DNA of 64,000 bases from Notoacmeibacter marinus (GTDB taxonomy: Bacteria; Pseudomonadota; Alphaproteobacteria; Rhizobiales; Rhizobiaceae): positions 1,511,001-1,575,000 of the forward strand of contig NZ_NBYO01000001.1 of NCBI RefSeq assembly GCF_002238045.1, read 5' to 3'. Positions 27,675 to 35,240 of the stretch are shown in pieces. The notes under the pieces were generated by a model. That model did not search any database, was not told where the DNA came from, and saw nothing but the letters and a program-made list of their open reading frames with translations. A program made the position numbers and the translations under genes. Positions within the stretch are counted from its first letter, which is position 1. Every line of letters begins with the position of its first letter.

Positions 27675-27781
27675 GATCACCGATCCATCGCATTGCGATC
27701 TTCTTTTTAAGCAAACGGCAATACGCCAAGATCTATATTTCCTGCTTCCGTGGTCCGTTTGAATCATCAGGAGACGCATCG

Positions 27782-28078
27782 ATGCCATCAATCGATATGC
27801 CGACGATTATCATCGGATCGACAATTATTGCGTGTATCCTTCTGGTCTCCGGCTTCGCTCTAAACAATATGTTGGACGAGGACGGCTACGGCCCCTTCGG
27901 CAACACCGCCATTCTCATGCTCGGCTTTTTCGGCGTTCTCAAAGCTCTGCCGGAACTCGGCTATCGCGTCTATACTCTTCCTTCCGTGATCTTCATCGGT
28001 TTCGGCGGTGCGTTCGGCCTGATTATGCTGATGGTTATTCTGAAAGCAGCGCTCAGCCGGATGTTTCCGGAAGGCTGA
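27782..28078 (+). CDS. Small polytopic membrane protein of unknown function
   Basis: A 98-residue hydrophobic protein with about three predicted TM stretches (TIIIGSTIIACILLVSGFAL, NTAILMLGFFGVLKAL, VIFIGFGGAFGLIMLMVIL). AGGAG lies 10 bases before the ATG, a good ribosome site. I do not recognise a family. Its last 26 bases overlap the 3' end of the convergent gluQ. It stands alone, divergent from the EamA gene. Confidence 0.6.
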   Translation: MPSIDMPTIIIGSTIIACILLVSGFALNNMLDEDGYGPFGNTAILMLGFFGVLKALPELGYRVYTLPSVIFIGFGGAFGLIMLMVILKAALSRMFPEG

Positions 28079-28988
28079 ATCCCGCGACCGGTTCGTCGAC
28101 CGACAGAGACAGCGCTCTTGTTTCGGCGGCGCTCGATCCGGCTATCCTCCGCGCTGAAAGAGCGGCGCTCCCCGAGCTCTTCGACAGCTTTCGTCCATTC
28201 TCATCAAGAATCAGCGCATGGTGGTGATAGGTGGGTTCGGGTAAATCGAGCAAAGATTGCAAAACGCGGTGGACCGCCGTCGCCGTGTAAAGATCGCGCC
28301 CGCGAATGACATGGCTGACCGCCTGGTAGGCATCGTCCATGACCACTGCCAGATGATAGCTCGTCGGCGTATCCTTTCTGGCAAGCACGACATCGCCCCA
28401 TTGCCGAGGGTCGAACCGCGCTTCGTCAGGCTCCTGGAGTGGTGCTGCGCTCTCACGCCATGATATTTCGGTCCGACCGAGCCTTTCGAGCGCCGCGTTC
28501 ATATCGAGCCGCCAGGCATAGGCGCGGCCCTTCGCCATTAATTTGCGGCAATCCTCTTCGCTCCGGGATTTCTCGGATGCCGGCGGGTGGGGCGCGCCGT
28601 CGGGGTCGCGCGGCCATGGCGTGCCGGCGGCATCGGCTTCAGCGACCATCTGGCGCAGTTCGCCACGCGTCATGAAGGAAGTATAGGCCAGTCCCATTCC
28701 ACGCAGCCGCTCCAGACCCTGGCCGTAAAAGGCAAAATGCTCGGACTGACGGCGGAGGGGTCCTTCGAATCGAATGTTCAGCCAGTCGAGATCGTTCTTG
28801 ATTTGTCGTTCCAGTTCCGGCGTGCAGCGGGCGCGATCGATATCCTCCATCCGCAAGAGCAAGCGACCGCCGCTGCGCCTTGCCGCTTCGTCATTCAGGA
28901 TCGCCGAGCGGGCATGGCCCAAATGCAGCGCGCCATTGGGCGAGGGAGCGAAGCGAAAAACGGGTTTGTCTGCGAACGCATTCATCAT
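28053..28988 (-). CDS. gluQ: Glutamyl-Q tRNA(Asp) synthetase
   Basis: A 311-residue truncated GluRS paralogue that glutamylates the queuosine at position 34 of tRNA-Asp. The class I HIGH-like motif is PNGALHLGHARSA and the KMSKS-like motif is RKLSKSSGS. There is no anticodon-binding domain, which separates it from GltX. I chose the first of two tandem ATGs at 28988; the frame is open far upstream but that part is antisense to the glycosylase gene. Overlaps the small membrane gene's end by 26 bases. Confidence 0.9.
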   Translation of the reverse strand: MMNAFADKPVFRFAPSPNGALHLGHARSAILNDEAARRSGGRLLLRMEDIDRARCTPELERQIKNDLDWLNIRFEGPLRRQSEHFAFYGQGLERLRGMGLAYTSFMTRGELRQMVAEADAAGTPWPRDPDGAPHPPASEKSRSEEDCRKLMAKGRAYAWRLDMNAALERLGRTEISWRESAAPLQEPDEARFDPRQWGDVVLARKDTPTSYHLAVVMDDAYQAVSHVIRGRDLYTATAVHRVLQSLLDLPEPTYHHHALILDENGRKLSKSSGSAALSARRIAGSSAAETRALSLSVDEPVAGFSLPETSG

Positions 28989-29048
28989 AGGCTTTGCTAA
29001 GCTGCGGCAACTGGTTTTCCAAGCGGCAAACCGAAGAGGCGAGATACG

Positions 29049-29684
29049 GTGATTCTTGATAGCGAAGCGGCGATCGCGCAATCGTTGGACGCGCTGCTGC
29101 AACGCGATCCGGCCCTCGTTCCGCTTGCCGAAGCGGCTGGTCCTCTGCCCGCGCGATCCATGGCCGGCGGCTATGCCGGTCTGGCGGCGGTAATCGTGGC
29201 GCAGCAGGTTTCCAAAGCCGCCGCCGATACGATCTTCGGGCGGCTGAAGGCGGCGGTCGATCCGCTGAGCGGGCCGGCGCTGCTGGCCGCATCCGAAGAG
29301 ACCTTGCGCGGCGCAGGGCTCTCTCGCCCGAAAATCCGTACCCTTAGAGCCGTTGCGGAGGCCGAGAGCGGCGGCCTTGCCTTCGACCGTGTGCTGGCGC
29401 TGCCGGCGGAAGAGGCGATCGCCGCGCTGACCCCCATTACCGGGATAGGGCGCTGGACGGCCGAATGCTGGCTTCTGTTCGCTGCCGGCCATCCGGATAT
29501 CTTTCCCGCCCGCGATCTCGCTCTGCAGGCGGCGGCCCACGAAGCGCTCGGGCTGGACGCGCGGCCGAACGAGAAAACCCTTGTCGATCTGGCCACAAGA
29601 TGGGCGCCCAACCGCAGCGTGGCTGCGCGTCTGCTGTGGGCCTGGTATGGTGTGCGCAAAGCCGGAGGAGGCGCACCCGTTTGA
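29049..29684 (+). CDS. DNA-3-methyladenine glycosylase II (AlkA-like)
   Basis: A 211-residue HhH-GPD base-excision glycosylase, starting at GTG. The helix-hairpin-helix ITGIGRWTAEC is followed by FPARDLALQ, in which the Asp is the expected catalytic residue. AVIVAQQVSKAAADTIFGRL is the usual early helix. It lacks the N-terminal AlkA domain, as is normal for the short type. It is divergent from gluQ with 60 bp between the starts. Confidence 0.88.
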   Translation: MILDSEAAIAQSLDALLQRDPALVPLAEAAGPLPARSMAGGYAGLAAVIVAQQVSKAAADTIFGRLKAAVDPLSGPALLAASEETLRGAGLSRPKIRTLRAVAEAESGGLAFDRVLALPAEEAIAALTPITGIGRWTAECWLLFAAGHPDIFPARDLALQAAAHEALGLDARPNEKTLVDLATRWAPNRSVAARLLWAWYGVRKAGGGAPV

Positions 29685-29880
29685 CGTTCCATTGTTATAA
29701 AATTGTTGCGCGGCCTGTGTATCGGCAGTGGAGAAAGCGGTGGATAAACAGGGATGGAGCCGTGCTGAAACGTCTTCACAATGGCGGATTTAGGCGCTTA
29801 ACTGCTTCCGGACATCAATGATGTTCGCCTTTCGGTCCCTGTTTTGCTTTCGGAACCGAAAATGAAAGGAGCCGCCTGTC

Positions 29881-30438
29881 GTGACGGTGCATGTGCGTCC
29901 TGAAGCGCTTCCCGCGCTCGTCCTCAATGCCGATTACCGGCCCTTGAGCTACTATCCCCTGTCGATCTGGTCCTGGCAGGATGCCATCAAGGCTGTGTTT
30001 CTCGATCGTGTGTCCATCCTCGCCGAATACGATCACAGCGTTTCGTCGCCTTCACGGTCGATGAAGCTGCCGAGCGTGGTTTGCCTGAAGAGCTACGTGA
30101 AACCAGCAACCTGGCCGGCCTTCACCCGGTTCAACCTGTTTCTGCGCGACCGCTTCGAATGCCAATATTGCGGCAGTCTGCACGATCTGACCTTCGATCA
30201 TGTGGTGCCGCGCCGCTGTGGCGGACAGACGACGTGGGAGAATGTGGTCGCGGCCTGCTCGCCCTGCAATCTTAAGAAGGGCGGGCTGATGCCCGACCAT
30301 GCCCGGATGTGGCCGCGTCAGACGCCATTCCAGCCGACGACGCATCAACTGCATGAACGTGGCCGGGCCTTCCCGCCGAACTACCTGCACGAAAGCTGGC
30401 TCGATTATCTCTACTGGGACACCGAACTGGAGCCCTGA
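29881..30438 (+). CDS. HNH endonuclease family protein
   Basis: A 185-residue protein starting at GTG with AAAGGAG 11 bases before it. The HNH/zinc core lies at about residues 95-135: CQYCG, then LTFDHVVPRRCGG, WENVVAACSPCN. The two CxxC pairs and the DHVVPR histidine are intact. This standalone type, with an N-terminal VLNADYRPLSYYPLS, is very common in alphaproteobacteria; its biological role is not clear and a phage-defence role should not be assumed. Ends one base before the convergent dsbB stop. Confidence 0.85.
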   Translation: MTVHVRPEALPALVLNADYRPLSYYPLSIWSWQDAIKAVFLDRVSILAEYDHSVSSPSRSMKLPSVVCLKSYVKPATWPAFTRFNLFLRDRFECQYCGSLHDLTFDHVVPRRCGGQTTWENVVAACSPCNLKKGGLMPDHARMWPRQTPFQPTTHQLHERGRAFPPNYLHESWLDYLYWDTELEP

Positions 30439-30939
30439 TCAGGCTTTCGCGTCGGGCTGCCGGCGCAACGCGCCGTATAGGCACAAAAGAGCAAGCATCG
30501 CTGCGGCCAGGACGTTCCAGCCGGCAAAGGAAATGCCGAGAAAGCGGCCTGCTGCCTGGCCGCAGGAGGGCGGACGCTGGCTAAGCGAATCTAGCAGACT
30601 GCCGGCCTCGCTGACCGTGCTCGAAGCGCCGGCGCAATCGTCCGGCCCGGTCCACCAGGCCCATTCCACGCCGGCGTGATAGATGCCGAGCCCCATGGTC
30701 CAGATCATCAGAAGGACGCCAATGCCGAACAGCGCTTTGACGAGGCGGGGGCGCGTGCCGTGCGAAGCGGCGATGGCCGTGCCGATCATGAAGGGCACGC
30801 CGGCATAATAGGCGGTTCGCTGTTCCAGACACAGCATGCAGGGAATGTAGCCGCCAATGTGCTGGAAGCCGAGCGCGGTGCCGACGGCGAGCGCCATGCC
30901 GAACCCTATGAGGAGCGCCAGATTGCGGTTCGTTATCAT
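30439..30939 (-). CDS. dsbB: Disulfide bond formation protein DsbB
   Basis: A 166-residue inner-membrane oxidase with four TM helices that reoxidises DsbA using quinone. The first periplasmic loop has the CMLC redox pair (GYIPCMLCLEQR) and the second loop has the DDC...PSC pair. The ubiquinone-contact Arg after the first pair (EQRTAYY) is present. It is 9 bp downstream of the YqaA-like gene and in the same direction, so likely co-transcribed. Confidence 0.9.
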   Translation of the reverse strand: MITNRNLALLIGFGMALAVGTALGFQHIGGYIPCMLCLEQRTAYYAGVPFMIGTAIAASHGTRPRLVKALFGIGVLLMIWTMGLGIYHAGVEWAWWTGPDDCAGASSTVSEAGSLLDSLSQRPPSCGQAAGRFLGISFAGWNVLAAAMLALLCLYGALRRQPDAKA

Positions 30940-30948
30940 GGGGTCTTT

Positions 30949-31530
30949 CTAAACGAGATATTTGATCGAAACAAAGCCGCCGACCAGCAGAATCATGAAG
31001 GCAAGGAAAAGCCAGTTCAGCCAGCGTTCGATGAAACGCTGAAGCGGTTCGCCATAGCGGCCGAGCAGCCAGGCGACCAAAAAGAAGCGGGCCGCGCGAC
31101 CGATGATCGAAACGATCGTGAAGACAACGAAGTTCAGCCCGGTCGCGCCGGAGAAGATGGTCAACACCTTGTAGGGGAAGGGTGTGACGGCCGCGAAGAG
31201 AACGCCCCACCCGCCCCATTCATTGTAGAGGCCCTGGATCTTTTCGAAACTGTCGGCCTTGCCGTAGAATTGCAGGATGGGGTCGCCGATCAGATCCATG
31301 AACAGCGCACCGATCGCGTAGCCGAGAAAAGCGCCGAGCACGGACGCCACGGTGCAGATCAGCGCCAGTCGAACCCACCGATGACGCTGGGCCAGAACCA
31401 TCGGGATCAGAAGTGCGTCCGGCGGGATCGGGAAGATGGAGCTTTCAGCAAAGCTGACGGCGGCGAGCGCCTTGTCGGCATGGCGCGTTCTGGCCAGGCC
31501 CATGGTCCAGTCGTAAAGGCGGCGGATCAT
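30949..31530 (-). CDS. YqaA/DedA-family membrane protein
   Basis: A 193-residue SNARE-associated (DedA/YqaA) protein. Landmarks are AVSFAESSIFPIPPDALLIPM and the re-entrant motif region AVTPFPYKVLTIFSGATGLNF. DedA proteins are flippases for undecaprenyl phosphate or phospholipids; the YqaA branch itself is unproven. It precedes dsbB in one transcript. Its start faces the tRNA-Leu promoter region. Confidence 0.87.
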   Translation of the reverse strand: MIRRLYDWTMGLARTRHADKALAAVSFAESSIFPIPPDALLIPMVLAQRHRWVRLALICTVASVLGAFLGYAIGALFMDLIGDPILQFYGKADSFEKIQGLYNEWGGWGVLFAAVTPFPYKVLTIFSGATGLNFVVFTIVSIIGRAARFFLVAWLLGRYGEPLQRFIERWLNWLFLAFMILLVGGFVSIKYLV

Positions 31531-31601
31531 CGGTTCATCCGTGGCGGCGTTCGGGGCCTCTGCCTATTTCGTGAAAGTGTCCCTGTCCAGCGGCAGGGCT
31601 G

Positions 31602-31629
31602 TTGACGAGCGGCATCGCGCTCATATAGT
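31602..31629 (+). promoter_or_regulatory. Sigma-70-type promoter of tRNA-Leu
   Basis: TTGACG at 31602-31607 and TATAGT at 31624-31629 are separated by 16 bases. The predicted start is at about 31636, six bases before the mature tRNA. It lies in the 111 bp between the divergent YqaA start and the tRNA. Confidence 0.7.
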
Positions 31630-31641
31630 TGCCGCCGCGTT

Positions 31642-31726
31642 GCCCCTTTGGCGGAATTGGTAGACGCGCCGGATTCAAAATCCGGTTCCTTCGGGAGTGC
31701 CGGTTCGATTCCGGCAGGGGGCACCA
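31642..31726 (+). tRNA. tRNA-Leu(CAA)
   Basis: An 85-nt class II tRNA. Acceptor arms GCCCCTT and AGGGGGC pair (one G-T). The D-loop contains GGCGGAATTGGTAGACGC. The anticodon stem CCGGA/TCCGG holds loop TTCAAAA with anticodon CAA. A short variable arm (TCCTTCGGGA) is present, and the T arm reads GCCGGTTCGATTCCGGC. The 3' CCA is encoded (31724-31726). No integrase or direct repeat flanks it. Confidence 0.95.
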
Positions 31727-31762
31727 TCTGCAATAGCCGATTCGGTTCGCATCCACCGCTTT

Positions 31763-32230
31763 TCAGAGCGGAACACCCGGTTCTTCCTTCAGGACTTTCA
31801 GAACGATCTCGCTGCGCACCTGCATGATTTGTGGATGCGGCAGGAGCCGCTCGTGCACGAAATCCGAAAACGAATCGAGATCCTCGGTCAGTACGAGCAG
31901 AATGTAATCGGCGTCGCCCGACACGGAGAAGGCGCTGCGCACCTCGCGGCAGCTTGCCAGCAACGCGTGAAAATCCGCTGCCTGATTCTCGCCATGGGCG
32001 GCCAGGCTGACCCGGATCACCGCGCGCAAGCCGAAGCCGAGCGCTCTGGCATCGAGCCGGGCCGTGTAACCGGCGATCAGACCTTCCGACTCCAAACGGG
32101 CCCGGCGACGGGAGCATTGGCTGGCGGACAGATGCACGATCTCCGCCAGTTCGGCATTGGTGCACGTCGAATCTTCTTGAAGCGCCTTGAGTATCGCATG
32201 ATCGAAACGATCTTTGAGAATTTTGTGCAT
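31763..32230 (-). CDS. Lrp/AsnC-family transcriptional regulator
   Basis: A 155-residue regulator with an N-terminal winged HTH (about 5-60; DHAILKALQEDSTCTNAELAEIVHLSASQC) and a C-terminal RAM/AsnC effector domain (about 70-150; AFSVSGDADYILLVLTEDLD). ATG 32230 gives the normal family length; the frame is open 20 codons upstream. It is divergent from 4-hydroxyphenylpyruvate dioxygenase with 113 bp between starts, a layout that suggests control of tyrosine catabolism, with an aromatic amino acid as a likely ligand (inference). Confidence 0.9.
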   Translation of the reverse strand: MHKILKDRFDHAILKALQEDSTCTNAELAEIVHLSASQCSRRRARLESEGLIAGYTARLDARALGFGLRAVIRVSLAAHGENQAADFHALLASCREVRSAFSVSGDADYILLVLTEDLDSFSDFVHERLLPHPQIMQVRSEIVLKVLKEEPGVPL

Positions 32231-32256
32231 CGATAACCATCCTCTCGCGTACGTCG

Positions 32257-32290
32257 TGCAAATTGGACTGGTTTTTCGATTATTTTGCAA
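32257..32290. promoter_or_regulatory. Candidate operator between lrp-type gene and hppD
   Basis: Imperfect dyad: TGCAAATT at 32257-32264 and ATTTTGCA at 32282-32289, with AT-rich sequence between, centred in the 113-bp divergent intergenic region. Lrp-family proteins bind such AT-rich dyads near their own promoters. Tentative. Confidence 0.3.
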
Positions 32291-32343
32291 GCCTTCTTCT
32301 CTGCCGTTCGGCTAGGCTCATGAAAAAACTGGGAGGATCGATC

Positions 32344-33444
32344 ATGGGACCATTTCCGCACGACGCGCCGATGACCGGCATTACCGACGACAACCCCGCA
32401 GGAACTGACGGGTTCGAGTTCGTGGAATTCGCCGGACCGGAGCCGGACGCCATACGCGAACAGTTTCGCAAGATGGGCTTCGAACATGTCGCCGATCACA
32501 AATCGAAGGCGGTCGAGCTTTGGCAGCAGGGCGACATTTCCTATCTGCTTTCGGCGGAGCCAGACGATCACGCCATGCGTTTCGTCGAGGAGCACGGTCC
32601 CTGTGCGCCGTCGATGGGCTGGCGGACAGCCGATGCTAGGCACGCCTTCGATCATGCCGTAAAAAACGGCGCGGAAGCGGTGACGGAAGGCAAGACGCTG
32701 GACTGGCCGGCCATTCGCGGTATTGGCGGCAGCCTGATCTATTTCGTCGACGGCCACCGCGACCGCAGCGTCTACAACCGCGAATTCGACTGGCTGACCG
32801 ACGCCTACCCGCACGGCGTGGGCTTCTACTATCTCGATCATCTGACTCACAATGTTCACAAGGGGAACATGGATGTCTGGTTCGATTTCTACGGCAAGCT
32901 GTTCAACTTCCGTGAAATCCGCTTTTTCGACATTCAGGGCAAGCATAGCGGCCTTCTGTCGCGTGCCCTGACCAGCCCGTGCGGCCGCATCCGCATTCCG
33001 ATCAACGAGGATCGCGGCGAAACCGGACAGATCGTGGAATATCTGAAGCGCTACAATGGCGAGGGCATCCAGCACATCGCGGTCGGCACCGAAGACATTT
33101 ACGGCTCGGTCGACGCGATCGCCGATCGCGGCCTGAAATTCATGCCACCGCCTCCGGAGACCTATTATCCGATGAGCCACGACCGGGTCGTCGGCCATGA
33201 GGAGCCGATCGACAAGCTGTCCAGGCACGGCATCCTGATCGATGGCGAAGGCGTGGTCGATGGCGGCAAGACCAAGATTCTGCTGCAGATCTTCTCCAAG
33301 ACCATGATCGGGCCGATCTTCTTCGAATTCATTCAACGCAAGGGCGATGACGGGTTCGGCGAAGGCAATTTCAAGGCGCTGTTCGAAGCCATCGAGCAGG
33401 ACCAGATCGAGCGCGGCGTGCTGAAGGAAAGTGCGGCGAGCTAG
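32344..33444 (+). CDS. hppD: 4-hydroxyphenylpyruvate dioxygenase
   Basis: A 366-residue Fe(II) dioxygenase that turns 4-hydroxyphenylpyruvate into homogentisate in tyrosine catabolism. Expected iron ligands are seen in LDHLTHNV (His), EGIQHIAVGTEDIY (His) and PIFFEFIQRKG (Glu). The C-terminal GFGEGNFKALFEAIE is characteristic. GGGAGGA lies 10 bases upstream of the chosen ATG. No homogentisate dioxygenase or other pathway gene follows in the window. Confidence 0.95.
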   Translation: MGPFPHDAPMTGITDDNPAGTDGFEFVEFAGPEPDAIREQFRKMGFEHVADHKSKAVELWQQGDISYLLSAEPDDHAMRFVEEHGPCAPSMGWRTADARHAFDHAVKNGAEAVTEGKTLDWPAIRGIGGSLIYFVDGHRDRSVYNREFDWLTDAYPHGVGFYYLDHLTHNVHKGNMDVWFDFYGKLFNFREIRFFDIQGKHSGLLSRALTSPCGRIRIPINEDRGETGQIVEYLKRYNGEGIQHIAVGTEDIYGSVDAIADRGLKFMPPPPETYYPMSHDRVVGHEEPIDKLSRHGILIDGEGVVDGGKTKILLQIFSKTMIGPIFFEFIQRKGDDGFGEGNFKALFEAIEQDQIERGVLKESAAS

Positions 33445-33546
33445 CATCCCGGCAGACGGTCAGAGCGCTCGCGCTCTGGTCGCCGCCTCTTAGGCCGCCC
33501 ATATAGAGGCCGGCGCACTGAGCGCGGTGACGATGCTGGAGCGGTT

Positions 33547-33957
33547 ATGACGGTTGATATTGCGGATCGGACACGAAGGCTTCGCCGCGTGGCGCGCGCG
33601 GCGCGGTTGATGGATACGGCCGTGCGCCTGCCGGGTGGGTTTCGTCTCGGCGCCGATTCCATCGTCGGCCTCATACCCGGTATCGGCGACACGGCGACGG
33701 TTGTTGTGTCGCTCTGGATCGTCAACGAGGCGCGCAAGCTCGGCGTGCCGGCGAACAAGCTGACCCGGATGCTCGGCAATGTGGGGCTCGATTATGTCAT
33801 CGGCGCGGTGCCCATAGTGGGCGACGTGTTCGATGCGGTCTACAAGGCCAACCGCCGCAACCTCAACATGATCCTCGACCATTTCGGCCATCACGATCTG
33901 ACCGATCTGGACGATATCGACGAGCGGGCGATGAAGGATGTGACGCCGAAGACCTAA
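33547..33957 (+). CDS. DUF4112 domain-containing protein
   Basis: A 136-residue protein with family hallmarks GADSIVGLIPGIGDTATVVV (about 38-57) and YVIGAVPIVGDVFDAVYKANRRN (about 93-115). The two Gly/Pro-rich hydrophobic hairpins suggest membrane association. Function is unknown. Its stop overlaps the convergent acetyltransferase gene by four bases. The 102-bp gap before it holds a 7-bp hairpin (33461-33478). Confidence 0.85.
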   Translation: MTVDIADRTRRLRRVARAARLMDTAVRLPGGFRLGADSIVGLIPGIGDTATVVVSLWIVNEARKLGVPANKLTRMLGNVGLDYVIGAVPIVGDVFDAVYKANRRNLNMILDHFGHHDLTDLDDIDERAMKDVTPKT

Positions 33958-35240
33958 CGCCTGATCCGGCGCACCTTGTCCCGAAAATTCTTCGCCAGAT
34001 TGCGCGTGCCGCGATAAAGATGCAGCTGGCGCGCGGTCTGGTTGACCGCGCGGTCCGTGCCGGGCGTGATCCCGACGATGATCGTGCCGTAGGTTCGGCT
34101 ATCGTTCCACATGCGGCTCATCACCGGATGGTTTTCCACCGCGCAACTGTCAGCCTGCACGATGTTTGGATCATTGATCAGATATTCGGTGGTGTCGATC
34201 ATCAGGAGTACGCCGGGCGAAAATTCTTTCAGCGTTTCATCGAAGGCCGTTTTCCACGTATAGGCCGTGCCGCCGGCCAGCAGAACGATGAGTGAGGCGA
34301 TGGTCTCGCCATCCAGTTTCAAGGTGGCGATACGCACCATATCGCGCTCGGCCAGCCGGTAGACCGCCTCGCGTGCGAAGGCGGCCTGGTAGCGATCGGA
34401 CGCCATGGCAGAGCGCGCCTTGCCCTTCCAACTCATTAGTTCCAGCGTCAGGAAGGTCTCGGTGGCTTCGCGCGTTTCTTCGGGCTGGCGGGCAATGTCG
34501 AAGGTCAGTTCGCCGCGTTCGGCGAGGCGGCGGCGCAGGCGGTTGTAATTGCGGCGATGGTGGCCGCTCACAGCTTTGGCGAAATGCTCATCGGCTTCGC
34601 CCGTTGCGTCGAGCACCGGGCGCGTCTCACCCTCTATGATATCGATCGGCAGATCGGCCGAGAGGGCCGCGGCGCGGATCGCGCCTGCTGCCGGCCCATC
34701 CAGCGGCATGTCGGGCAGGACCAGCACATTGGGAAGCCGAAGCTTCTTCTGCGCCATCAGGGCGAAGGTCGCGTTGACCACCTGCACCGGATCGTCGCTG
34801 TCGATCAGCGGCGCGCCGACGGGACCGAACGGCGTCGTCCAGCCGCGAATCACGCTCGGACCGATGCCGAGCCCCGGTCGCTCGATGGAGTACGGCAGGA
34901 GAAACCGCAAACGGGAGCGGGCCGTGTCCTCGTCGCGCAGCACGGCCAAAAATACGTCGCGATCGTCCAGCCGGGGCATGGCGGGCGCCAGAAAACGGGG
35001 TTCGAAGAAGACATTGCGCTCGATCGAACGGGCCGCAAGATAGTCCAACTCGTCCAGCAGTTCGAAACCGGCCGATGCCGGATAGACGGAAAGCCGCCGG
35101 TCGAATTCCGGCAGGCCGGAATCGAGCATGGCCTGATGCTGCGGCTTCCAGCCGGGAAGCGCCATCAGGTTGTCGAGCACGTGGTCGCTGAGCCGCGCCT
35201 TGCCGCTGGCTTCGACGAGAGGGGTTGTGGTGATGGTCAT
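33954..35240 (-). CDS. GNAT acetyltransferase, CelD/BioF2-like
   Basis: A 428-residue cytosolic protein of the CelD-like (Acetyltransf_6) group, with a tandem GNAT fold. The segment HHRRNYNRLRRRLAE (about 225-239) and LKLDGETIASLIVLLAGGTAYTWKTAF mark the family. Such proteins are found in polysaccharide and cellulose loci. It overlaps the upstream flippase gene by four bases (ATGA), so they are coupled and likely act together on an envelope glycan. Substrate unknown. Confidence 0.8.
   Translation of the reverse strand: MTITTTPLVEASGKARLSDHVLDNLMALPGWKPQHQAMLDSGLPEFDRRLSVYPASAGFELLDELDYLAARSIERNVFFEPRFLAPAMPRLDDRDVFLAVLRDEDTARSRLRFLLPYSIERPGLGIGPSVIRGWTTPFGPVGAPLIDSDDPVQVVNATFALMAQKKLRLPNVLVLPDMPLDGPAAGAIRAAALSADLPIDIIEGETRPVLDATGEADEHFAKAVSGHHRRNYNRLRRRLAERGELTFDIARQPEETREATETFLTLELMSWKGKARSAMASDRYQAAFAREAVYRLAERDMVRIATLKLDGETIASLIVLLAGGTAYTWKTAFDETLKEFSPGVLLMIDTTEYLINDPNIVQADSCAVENHPVMSRMWNDSRTYGTIIVGITPGTDRAVNQTARQLHLYRGTRNLAKNFRDKVRRIRR

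Noticed and set aside
29881..30438. HNH nuclease as part of a defence system
   Set aside because: It is a common standalone family in alphaproteobacteria and has no restriction, methylase or other defence gene beside it.
31642..31726. tRNA-Leu as a possible integration site
   Set aside because: No integrase, direct repeat of the tRNA 3' end or phage gene nearby; flanks are ordinary housekeeping genes.
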